A DNA stretch of 64,000 nt. Source: Cytophagales bacterium (GTDB taxonomy: Bacteria; Bacteroidota; Bacteroidia; Cytophagales; Thermoflexibacteraceae). A model generated the notes under the pieces. It had not been told where the DNA came from. It saw nothing but the letters and a program-made list of their open reading frames with translations, and did no database searches. Below are positions 9,401 through 16,186 of the stretch, piece by piece (positions within the stretch are counted from its first letter, which is position 1; each line of letters begins with the position of its first letter). The position numbers were made by a program, and so were the translations under genes. The stretch spans positions 62,001-126,000 of the forward strand of contig REAZ01000017.1 in assembly GCA_004294445.1 (NCBI GenBank). The letters run 5' to 3'.

Positions 9401-9832
9401 CAACTGCTTTTGGAAAGAAAGGACATTGAGTTAGCTAAGTTTTTAGAAAAATTACGTGGCAAAAAGCCCCCCCCAGCCCCCGAAGGGGGAGTTTTTGGTA
9501 GCAAAGAAAAAATAGCACCTTTTGAGGAAGAAATCAAAGAGCCTAAAATAAAATTTAATCCCATTTTAAAAATCAAAGACGGAAATATAGAAATAGACGA
9601 ACTGACTATGTTGTGTGGTATTCCTACACAGGCTTTGGCGTATAAGTTAGGCAATCGGTCTGCTATTGAGTGGATTTTAGACCAGTACAAGCCCTATAAA
9701 TCTGATGACAAAACGATACAAGAACAATTTAATAACTACAATTTTGCAGATTATAAAGAAGAAGTAATAGAACTGCTGCAAAAAGTGTGTTATGTGAGTG
9801 TGGAAACAATAAAGATAGTAGGGGAATTGTAG
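6488..9832 (+). CDS. Single-chain type II (ISP-like) restriction-modification enzyme with in-frame repeat insertions
   Basis: About 1114 residues. The start chosen is ATG 6488; the frame also allows TTG 6479. Domains in order: a PD-(D/E)xK nuclease (D near residue 61, then YWEAKD near 76), a helical linker, a gamma-type N6-adenine methylase (motif I DPATGTGTF near 347-355, catalytic NPPY near 458-461), and a C-terminal target-recognition region with YRPFTKQFYY, as in type ISP enzymes. No helicase motifs are present, so it is closer to type IIG architecture than to full type ISP. It would methylate and cut at its own site. Two GC-rich palindromic repeats (9140-9204, 9465-9491) are translated in frame within the C-terminal part as Pro/Gly-rich inserts; whether activity survives is unknown. 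No separate restriction or specificity subunit is adjacent. Confidence 0.8.
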   Translation: MSIARINQYYNEIHEAQQFSGSKKETSIRRYFAELLNFFAKEKHLRLVDEIKIPNSTKQPDGVLIDIFKYRYGYWEAKDLQDDFEKELNNKIKIGYPTENLLFENSKKAMLIRGDVRETCDMTDAKALQALLLKFVSFEKKEAKDFKEAVEIFRNEVGEIARVLKKMIENFVGTEQNLIDTEKVYNKEFVIAHSELFELCKLSINPTIAKSDINEMIVQHILTGDIFRTIFDDAQYLDENNIAMALNKIEKSFFTGNLKRSTLQAIQPYYRAIKGQAAALLAHEEKQDFLKTIYENFYQAYNPKGADKLGIVYTPSEIVNFMLDSTEYLLEKHFDKTLSDKGVEILDPATGTGTFITHLIKKLSPHTLKYKYEHELHANEVAILPYYIANLNIEYIYRQKMGEYCNFNNICWVDTLDNTDALAYKNQQKGLFKDTSMLENYQRIQNQNSRPLTVIIGNPPYNANQQNENDSNKNREYYFNYPKKEGGVDGRIKETYVAYSQATKTKVYDMYARFYRWASDRMKNDGIIAFVTNRSFIDSGTYDGFRKCIRDDFDFAYILDTQSDVRKNPKIAGTTHNVFGIQTGVAIMFLIKKQSENQEKLPCKIFYHTLTDEQTKIEKLQWLKDNPFPSVPFERIQPDENNHWINLSVSDFKTLLPIIQSDNENKEDEKLFHISTIGVNTARDEWVFDFSKGNLEKKIAFFVKKYNEILEQQFVDDGDKTWRKYLKKHKDKNGNGKNGNGKPQLVNEPENWDTSIKWSESLKNYFLRNGFLKDKKIKIIKKQVLEANYRPFTKQFYYANQILSDRLTRNHYAMFGENLDKDNKVICFSGLHSSKPFQSLAVNKIMNFDFLEKTNCLPFYTYLENGERVENITDWGLAEFQQKYSPTPALPKGDGVRTPPSGVGGLSKLDIFHYIYAVLHSPAYRKTYELDLKREFPRIPLYDDFWKYAEAGKKLMDLHINYESVMTNDKSQLLLERKDIELAKFLEKLRGKKPPPAPEGGVFGSKEKIAPFEEEIKEPKIKFNPILKIKDGNIEIDELTMLCGIPTQALAYKLGNRSAIEWILDQYKPYKSDDKTIQEQFNNYNFADYKEEVIELLQKVCYVSVETIKIVGEL
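9140..9204. repeat. GC-rich palindromic repeat inserted in frame, copy A
   Basis: Starts with AGCCCCACCCCAGCCC and ends with GGGGGTTGGGGGGCT, with inner mini-palindromes CCCCAAAGGGG and CCCCCTTCGGGGG. It is much more GC-rich than its surroundings and is read through as about 21 Pro/Gly-rich residues inside the restriction-modification gene. Confidence 0.8.
9465..9491. repeat. GC-rich palindromic repeat inserted in frame, copy B
   Basis: AGCCCCCCCCAGCCCCCGAA followed by GGGGGAG, with the palindrome CCCCCGAAGGGGG. A shorter relative of copy A, also translated in frame (PPPAPEGGV). The run of eight C is a likely site for slipped-strand length change. Confidence 0.75.
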
Positions 9833-10099
9833 AACGGGCTTCAGTCCAAACTATCTTGCTTGCTTTCAGCCTGTTATGCAAGTCTAAGACTCGCTGTTTA
9901 GCTTCCTTAGACACACTACGTTTAAGTCTAAGGAAAACTTTATATACTCTACAGAACAGGGGTCAGGCTTAAAAGGAACTTGGGTAACAGGCTACGGAAT
10001 ATATGCAGACGTAGTTTTGGAACAAGTACTAAAAAAATTACACCACAATCAGTTTAGGAACTAAGCCATGCTGAAGCTGGGGCTAAAAACATATCTTTT
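9833..10099. other. Spacer with repeat copy 2
   Basis: No convincing gene. Short open frames here are repeat-derived. Apart from the repeat at 9895-9945 I see nothing further. Confidence 0.4.
9895..9945 (-). repeat. Dispersed repeat, copy 2
   Basis: Core inverted repeat CTTAGAC (9906-9912) ... GTCTAAG (9926-9932) with TTTAAG next to it. On the minus strand it reads TCCTTAGACTTAAA then GTGTCTAAGG, matching the right half of copy 4. Confidence 0.55.
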
Positions 10100-12115
10100 T
10101 TATCTCAAAAAATATACATTGAATGTACTGCCTTCACCTAATTTGCTTTCTACTTCTATTTTTCCACCAAGTGATTCTATTTGAGTCTTTACCAGATAAA
10201 GTCCTAAGCCTTTTCCTTCTACTATAGTGTTCATGCGTTGGTATAAACCAAAAATTTTATAAATATCCATGTTTTTTAAGTCCATTCCAATACCATTATC
10301 TTGTACTGATAAGCAAACGTATTTGCTTACAAAGTTGGTTTTTATGCTTATATACGGACTGCGTTCGTATGAATGATACTTAATAGCATTCGAAATCAAA
10401 TTATAGAGAATGCTTTGCACATAACTTTTGATAGAAAGAATTTCTGGTACTTCCAAAAAGTTTACATCAAATGTAGCATTTGTTCTTTTTATATCATCTT
10501 CCAAATGATTTTTAACTATATTAATGACTTCTTCCAAACTAATCATTTCTTTGGTCTTGTCTAAGTTATTACGAATAGCAAGTATTTGAGTAAGGTCTTT
10601 GATGACGGTATCTAAGTTATCTACAGTGCTAACAATATGATTTATAATGCTTTCGTTAGGCGTATTTTGGATAGCTTGTTTATCTAATATATTAACTAAG
10701 CCCAATATTCGAGCTACTGGAGAGCGTAAATTGTGAGAAATAATATAAGAAAACTGTTGTAAGTCTTGATTTTGCTTCAAAAGATTATCTACAGCTATCT
10801 CAAGTTCGTTAGTACGGTTTTCTACTAAGTCTTCTAAGTGATTATTAAACGTTTTAATTTCTTCTTTTTGTTGTATAATTTCCTCATTAAGCATTTGGAG
10901 ATTAGCGTTTTGAGTTTCTATTTGATGTTTTTGTTCTGTAATTTCTTCTTTTTGTGTTTGCAGTTTTACGTTTGCTTTATATTTTGCAATATTATTTCTA
11001 TAAAGAATAAAAAGAACTACTAAAATAAAAACAATAACACCTACAAAAGCATAAAGTAAGATGTTTTTCATTGCTATTTCTGCTTTTTGTTTTTCTATTT
11101 CTATTTTATTTTTTTCTATTTGAGCATTATATTGAAGTAAATTAATTTGTTTACTCTTTTCTTCGTTAAATAAGCTATCTTTTATACTTATCCATTTACT
11201 TTGATAAATAAAAGCACTATCTATTTTACCTTTTTGCTGATAACTTTGGTATAAAACACCATAAGCACCTTCTATTTGCTGTCTATGAAAAGTTTTTTGG
11301 GCAACTATTAACCCTTTGTGACTATAAATAATAGCTGAATCTATTTCGTTTATACTTATTTTGACCCTCGCTATATTATTAAAAGTACTTGCTAAAAGTA
11401 AAAGGTTATTAATTTTCAGATTTACATTCAAACTTTGATAATAATAATTAAGTGACTGTGTATAATTGTTTTGTTTTAAATATACCTCTGCCAAATAGTA
11501 AAAACCAATAGCAATTAGTCTGTTATCTTTTATTACTTTGGCATAAAAAAGCCCTTCATTAAAGTTTTCAATGGCTTCTTGAAATTGTTTTTGGTACAAG
11601 TGCAATAGTCCTTTGTGAAAAAAAGAAGAAATTAAGAAAGTTTTATTGTTTGTTTTTTTTAAAATTTCAAGTGCTTGGTTTATCAGTTGTTCTGCTTTTT
11701 TATAGTTTCCTTCTTCTCGGTTAATATCTCCTATCCTACTCATATTTACCCCTGTCATTTCATTATCTTTGATAGTTTCACTCATTTTTAGTGATTCTAA
11801 AAAGTAATTAATAGCTCTTTCATTCTCACCTTTATAGTAAGTAATTAAACCAAGATAGTGTAATAAGCGAACTTTTCCTTTTTTAAAATTAAGTTTTTCG
11901 CTTAATAATATACCTTTTTGAGCATATTGAGTTGCTTTATTAGCATCAGATGCATAAAGTTCACGTACAAGGTTTACTATTGTATTTATTTGAATAGTAT
12001 CATTAGTAAAAGACATACTTAGTCTGTTTTCTAAGCTATCTGCTAATCTTTTACTTTGACCCAAAGAGTTTTGAAAATTAAATAGTAAGCATAATAAAAT
12101 AAAAAGTTTATTCAT
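10100..12115 (-). CDS. TPR-containing sensor histidine kinase
   Basis: 671 residues. Signal peptide (1-20), a periplasmic block of tetratricopeptide repeats (about 40-320), a coiled-coil stretch, one membrane helix (about 352-372), a second coiled coil (375-445) and a cytoplasmic kinase. The H-box SHNLRSPVARI puts the phosphorylated His at 461; the N-box has N576 in YNLISNAIKY; the G1 box is DNGIG near 606-610; a GKGLGLYL G2 box follows. No receiver domain is fused and no response regulator is adjacent. Such TPR kinases are common orphan sensors in Bacteroidota. Transcribed in the same direction as the upstream SpoIIE-type gene, so both may act in one signalling route. Ligand unknown. Confidence 0.88.
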   Translation of the reverse strand: MNKLFILLCLLFNFQNSLGQSKRLADSLENRLSMSFTNDTIQINTIVNLVRELYASDANKATQYAQKGILLSEKLNFKKGKVRLLHYLGLITYYKGENERAINYFLESLKMSETIKDNEMTGVNMSRIGDINREEGNYKKAEQLINQALEILKKTNNKTFLISSFFHKGLLHLYQKQFQEAIENFNEGLFYAKVIKDNRLIAIGFYYLAEVYLKQNNYTQSLNYYYQSLNVNLKINNLLLLASTFNNIARVKISINEIDSAIIYSHKGLIVAQKTFHRQQIEGAYGVLYQSYQQKGKIDSAFIYQSKWISIKDSLFNEEKSKQINLLQYNAQIEKNKIEIEKQKAEIAMKNILLYAFVGVIVFILVVLFILYRNNIAKYKANVKLQTQKEEITEQKHQIETQNANLQMLNEEIIQQKEEIKTFNNHLEDLVENRTNELEIAVDNLLKQNQDLQQFSYIISHNLRSPVARILGLVNILDKQAIQNTPNESIINHIVSTVDNLDTVIKDLTQILAIRNNLDKTKEMISLEEVINIVKNHLEDDIKRTNATFDVNFLEVPEILSIKSYVQSILYNLISNAIKYHSYERSPYISIKTNFVSKYVCLSVQDNGIGMDLKNMDIYKIFGLYQRMNTIVEGKGLGLYLVKTQIESLGGKIEVESKLGEGSTFNVYFLR

Positions 12116-12182
12116 TAAGATAACGTTTAATACTAAAATAATAACTAAAGATATTAAAGGTAAATTTTTTTACTCTCTTTTT

Positions 12183-12314
12183 TTCTGGGTAAAAGCTGGG
12201 ATTGGGGTTTTTCTTTTTTTGCCCCTATCTAAGTCTTTCCCCTCTGGGGAAAGACTTTTTATTATTTTATACCTTTACTCCCTTCCCCTCTGGGGAAGGG
12301 CTGAGGTTGGGGCA
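12183..12314. repeat. GC-rich palindromic repeat cluster between two signalling genes
   Basis: Contains AAGTCTTTCCCC (12231-12242) paired with GGGGAAAGACTT (12246-12257) followed by TTTATT, and CCCTTCCCC (12280-12288) paired with GGGGAAGGG (12292-12300), flanked by GGGATTGGGG and GAGGTTGGGGC. The same building blocks are found in the in-frame repeats at 9140-9204 and 9465-9491. The first hairpin also resembles an intrinsic terminator on the plus strand. Confidence 0.75.
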
Positions 12315-12316
12315 AA

Positions 12317-14593
12317 CTACAATTTTATCCCAACTATTGATATATCATCTCTCTGTTCTTCGTTTCCTTGGTGTTCTTTTAATGTAAAAAGTATTTCTTC
12401 TTCTTGTTCTTTAATAGGCAGAAAAAACAAATTGCTAAGCAATGCTTTAAAATTATTACTTCCAAATTTTCTTCTCTCTACATTATTTTGGTCGATGTAA
12501 CCGTCTGTCATAAAATACATAAAAGTTCCCTCTTTAAGGGTAACTTCTTGATTTGTAAACGTCCTTTTTTTGTTTACAGTCCCACCTATGGAGTATCTTT
12601 CACTTTTAAAAGGCTTTATTTCATTATTTTCTACATAAAAAGCCAGACCTTTTGCACCAGCAAACGTAACTTTATATGTTTTATGAATAACATCTTTCTC
12701 AAAATAACAAACTGAAATATCCATACCATCACTATTTTTACCGTTATACTGTTTCAGTAAGTTTTTAATACCAGAGTGTAAGTTTTGAAGAATAAAAGCG
12801 GGATTTATTGTCTTCTTAATTTCTACTATTTCGTGCAAAAGTGTATGTACTATCATGGTCATAAACGCCCCAGGCACGCCATGACCTGTACAGTCTATCA
12901 TAGTTAAGATAGATTTGTAAGTAATATAATTAGGATTGATACTTTGTAATAAATCTTGGTTTTCTTTTTTCCATTTGTTATTGCCGCCTATCTCTGTAAA
13001 CCAATAAAAGTCGCCTGAAACTGTATCTTTTGGCAAAAAAATAGTAAAATGTTCTGCAAAAAAATTATCAAGTTTACTTTTTTCTGGTAAAATAAGCTCT
13101 TGAATATGTTGTGCATACCTTATACTTGTATTTAGTCTGTATGAAGTGTTTTGAAGTTCTGTATTTTGTATTTCTATTAAGCTTTTTTGGATAACAAGTT
13201 CTTTGTTAAGCAATCTAAATTCTCTTTCTTGGGCATGAAGTTCCTCATTTTGCTCTAAAATTTCACGATTAGCACTCTGCAGTTCAGTAGTTCTTTCTTT
13301 TACTTTTGCTTCGAGGATAACGTTTTGTTCTTTGACTAAATAAATATTTTTTTCCGCTAATTCCAGATTTTCTTTTATTAAAAAAAGATTTGCTTCTTGG
13401 GCTTCTATTTTACTTTTTTTATAAAAATTTATCTTATCAGCCAAAGCAAAAGACAATAAAAGCATTTCTAAGGCAGTTCCTATTCTATAAGCATTATTTG
13501 TAAACTCATTAATAGGCAAAAACTGATTGGCTTTAAGTATATCTATTACACCTCCTAAAATAATTCCTATCCACGCTAATAAAAAAAACATAGCAGGTTT
13601 AAATCCTTTTTTATAAATATAATACGGAATACTAACACCTAATATAGCAATTATTAAAAGAAGAAATTGACTACTTACAAAAGTAAGTTTGGTATAACCT
13701 ATTACATTTAGAATAATAAGTAGAGATAATAAAATAATAAGACTAATAGCTATATAATAAGAAATATTAAAGTAATGTCTAATACGTAAAAAATACATAC
13801 TAAAAATAATATTTGCAATAATAGTAAAGCAAGTAACGGTAATATAATTAATAGAAATATTAATAAAAGGATTATTTGGATATAAAAACTGATACAAATA
13901 ACCTTGATTTACTAAAAAAGATAAGCCAACGCAAAAGCAACTAAAAACATAAAACAAGTAATCTATGTCTTTGACGGTACTGTAGATAAATAAATTATAG
14001 CAAATTATTAAAAGTATAAAACCAAAATAAACACCATGAATAAATTTATTGTTAGCGTTTTGCTCTAAAAGCATATCTTTTGAACCTATAAAAGTAGAAA
14101 TATCCATAGGAAGCCTGCTATTTACTTTTATATATATATCTTGAATAATGTCTTGGCTAAGTGGGAGATTAAAAATATAAGAGTTAGTATTTATATCTCT
14201 ATTTTTAAAAGGAATGAACAAACCTGCTTGTTTGAAAAGGATAATTTTTTTATCTTGGATTATATAAAGTTGTGCTGTATCAATCAAAACATTACTTATT
14301 TGTAATGCAAGATATTCTTTTTGTTGATTTAGAACGCTAAATTTAATCCAGAAGGAAGATTGAGAGAAACCAAGAGAGAGAGTTTTGTTATAATTTTGTT
14401 TAAATTGATTTTGTAGTTCGTCTTTTAATATGTCTTTAATACTAAAAATACTATTTACATCTTCTAAAACACTAACTTGTTTAGAAAGTTCAATAACTTT
14501 TTTACTATTTTTAATAACTACTAACTCTTGCGCGCTAATGATATTAGTTATTAATATAAAAAGTAAAGCAAATAGAATAAAAAGTTTGTTCAT
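12317..14593 (-). CDS. 7TMR-DISM receptor with SpoIIE/PP2C phosphatase domain
   Basis: 758 residues. Signal peptide (1-21), an extracytoplasmic sensor domain of the 7TMR-DISMED2 type (about 25-170), seven membrane helices (about 180-385), a long coiled coil (390-485) and a C-terminal SpoIIE-type Ser/Thr phosphatase (about 500-758) with its metal-binding motifs SGDFYW and DCTGHGVPGAFM, and DGYIDQ, DDISIVG at the end. Such proteins turn an outside signal into dephosphorylation of a partner, typically an anti-sigma factor antagonist; no such partner is encoded here. It is separated from the TPR kinase by a 200-bp spacer filled with GC-rich repeats. Confidence 0.88.
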   Translation of the reverse strand: MNKLFILFALLFILITNIISAQELVVIKNSKKVIELSKQVSVLEDVNSIFSIKDILKDELQNQFKQNYNKTLSLGFSQSSFWIKFSVLNQQKEYLALQISNVLIDTAQLYIIQDKKIILFKQAGLFIPFKNRDINTNSYIFNLPLSQDIIQDIYIKVNSRLPMDISTFIGSKDMLLEQNANNKFIHGVYFGFILLIICYNLFIYSTVKDIDYLFYVFSCFCVGLSFLVNQGYLYQFLYPNNPFINISINYITVTCFTIIANIIFSMYFLRIRHYFNISYYIAISLIILLSLLIILNVIGYTKLTFVSSQFLLLIIAILGVSIPYYIYKKGFKPAMFFLLAWIGIILGGVIDILKANQFLPINEFTNNAYRIGTALEMLLLSFALADKINFYKKSKIEAQEANLFLIKENLELAEKNIYLVKEQNVILEAKVKERTTELQSANREILEQNEELHAQEREFRLLNKELVIQKSLIEIQNTELQNTSYRLNTSIRYAQHIQELILPEKSKLDNFFAEHFTIFLPKDTVSGDFYWFTEIGGNNKWKKENQDLLQSINPNYITYKSILTMIDCTGHGVPGAFMTMIVHTLLHEIVEIKKTINPAFILQNLHSGIKNLLKQYNGKNSDGMDISVCYFEKDVIHKTYKVTFAGAKGLAFYVENNEIKPFKSERYSIGGTVNKKRTFTNQEVTLKEGTFMYFMTDGYIDQNNVERRKFGSNNFKALLSNLFFLPIKEQEEEILFTLKEHQGNEEQRDDISIVGIKL

Positions 14594-14685
14594 TTTGTTT
14601 AAAAATTATTTGTTTTTAAGCAAACTTTAAGAGTAAAAACTAAAAAGTTTACTTAAAAACAAAACTATGTTACTTTTTAGTATTA

Positions 14686-15171
14686 CTACTTAGTTATTGC
14701 AGCTTTCTTTTTACCTTGTCCATCAAACCGTTTACTCAAATCATCATAAATAGCAGCCGCATTAGGTATATTATTTTTTGCAGCTTGTTTTACGGAGTTA
14801 TAATAAATTAGTGCGGCAGTATAAGCTTCACTACCAGCAAGCATTTCTGTATCATCAACACCTTGTTCTATTTGCGTTATCGGGTTTAACATACTCACTA
14901 AATTCTTTACTGCTGTAGCATCTTTCTCAAACTCCAAAACATTCATATATGCAGGCACAAATTCAGGATTACTTTTTACATAGTCCAATGTTTTTTCTAC
15001 AAAAGATACCGTTTTATCTCCCATCTTAAGTAATTGTCGTCTTTCTTCTGGAGAAAGAGCTATCAAGTAAGGCTTTAGTATTTCTTGGATTTTGCTCAAG
15101 TATTCCAAAACTTGTTTTACATCTGATTCGGGAATTTGAATGGAAATAATATTTTCTGTTCCTGTTGCCAT
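14686..15171 (-). CDS. Conserved hypothetical protein of Bacteroidota
   Basis: 161 residues, mostly helical and soluble, with no signal peptide or membrane segment. Segments such as LSPEERRQLLKMGDKT, NPEFVPAY, LAGSEAYTAALIYYNSVK and AAKNNIPNA, IYDDL, RF recur in a small family I associate with Bacteroidota genomes; no function is known to me. It lies upstream of the SpoIIE-type gene on the same strand, 92 bp away, so they may be cotranscribed. The Lys-rich C-terminus KKKAAITK could bind nucleic acid or membrane, which is only a guess. Confidence 0.7.
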   Translation of the reverse strand: MATGTENIISIQIPESDVKQVLEYLSKIQEILKPYLIALSPEERRQLLKMGDKTVSFVEKTLDYVKSNPEFVPAYMNVLEFEKDATAVKNLVSMLNPITQIEQGVDDTEMLAGSEAYTAALIYYNSVKQAAKNNIPNAAAIYDDLSKRFDGQGKKKAAITK

Positions 15172-15570
15172 GTTAGTAATTTAATTAATGATTTATAGAT
15201 ATAACAATAATAAAGTGTCTAAAAATATAAATAATATATGAAAAAAACAAATGAAGTTAATATTAAAATGCTCATTCTGTTATCAGTATCCTCACTGACA
15301 ACTCTTTAACTTCAATGCACAACTTTATCAATTCTCATGTTATGCGAAGTTTTGCTTGGACATCCCCGTTCCCATGCTTTTGACAACAGCGTGAGTGTCA
15401 TTGCTATAATATCAAATTCATACAAAACCTGAAAACCAAAAGTACAAATTTCTTAAGCAATCAAATAATTATATACAACATATAAAAAATGTATATGAAC
15501 TTTTTGACCGAAATTTTTTTTATAAACAACCCCTGTATAATTTTGCGATTACAAATTAAAATATACATAT
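15172..15570. other. 399-bp spacer with partial repeat
   Basis: AT-rich divergent spacer between the conserved hypothetical and a membrane protein gene. It holds a partial copy of the dispersed repeat (15339-15364). No other structure found. Confidence 0.4.
15339..15364 (+). repeat. Dispersed repeat, partial copy 3
   Basis: TGTTATGCGAAGTTTTGCTT then GGACAT; matches the left end of copy 4 at 15994 for about 20 bases, then diverges. Confidence 0.5.
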
Positions 15571-15951
15571 ATGATAAACGAAAATGCGACTGATACCAAT
15601 CAAGAGCTACCGAATGAAAGGAAAAGAAACAAGCAAAAAATCACTACTATTGTAAATACTGTCGCTTGTTCCTTGTTATTTTTGCCCGCAAGCGGGGCGG
15701 CAATGATGAGTCCTATGATTGTTACTATTACTATGCGTGCAGATAGTTCATTTGCTGAAATACTCACATTTTTACTCATTGCTATTATTGCTACGTATCC
15801 CATAACTATTGTAGGTTCAATAGTGAATTCTTGGGGTGCTTACAAAAAAGGCAATGAAAAAACGTGGAAGGCAAGTTTGCTTGCACCTTGGGTGCATCTG
15901 CTATGTGGTGGGTTATTAATGGGACTATTTGCGTTAATATTTAACGAGTGA
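15571..15951 (+). CDS. Small membrane protein of unknown function
   Basis: 126 residues. A charged N-terminus (1-25) is followed by about three membrane helices (27-50, 63-86, 104-124). No recognised family motif. It stands alone between two repeat-bearing spacers. The polar head and hydrophobic body indicate an inner-membrane protein; nothing in the context suggests a role. Confidence 0.6.
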   Translation: MINENATDTNQELPNERKRNKQKITTIVNTVACSLLFLPASGAAMMSPMIVTITMRADSSFAEILTFLLIAIIATYPITIVGSIVNSWGAYKKGNEKTWKASLLAPWVHLLCGGLLMGLFALIFNE

Positions 15952-15991
15952 TAGGTTTGATTCTACTATGTTTGGGGGTAAGTTTTCCTCC

Positions 15992-16056
15992 TTGTTATGC
16001 GAAGTTTCGCTTAGACTTAAATGCAACGGAGTGCCGCCTAATGTGTCTAAGCGGGG
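15992..16056 (+). repeat. Dispersed repeat, copy 4 (most complete)
   Basis: TTGTTATGCGAAGTTTCGC, then CTTAGACTTAAA, then GGAGTGCCGCC and GTGTCTAAGCGGGG. The CTTAGAC and GTCTAAG arms are inverted, so it can fold. Three further copies occur in this window. Confidence 0.65.
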
Positions 16057-16098
16057 CTTCCCAAGCAAGATAAATCAATTCTTAGACTTGATTTAAAA

Positions 16099-16131
16099 CT
16101 GCGTAGAGTTTAGCAAAACGACTCTACGCAG
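16099..16131. terminator. Perfect 11-bp hairpin downstream of the subtilisin gene
   Basis: CTGCGTAGAGT (16099-16109) and ACTCTACGCAG (16121-16131) with an 11-nt loop, between a plus-strand and a minus-strand gene that converge. No long T run, so termination is inferred from position. Confidence 0.5.
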
Positions 16132-16186
16132 AAAGGGGGGGCAAATAGTTAAGTATGGTTTAAACCAAAAAAAGCAGTCAAATATT

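Noticed and set aside
6488..9832. Complete type ISP enzyme with helicase
   Set aside because: No helicase motifs exist and the chain is about 400 residues too short.
12219..12500. Short plus-strand frames over the GC-rich repeats
   Set aside because: They are generated by the repeats and by the antisense of the SpoIIE-type gene.
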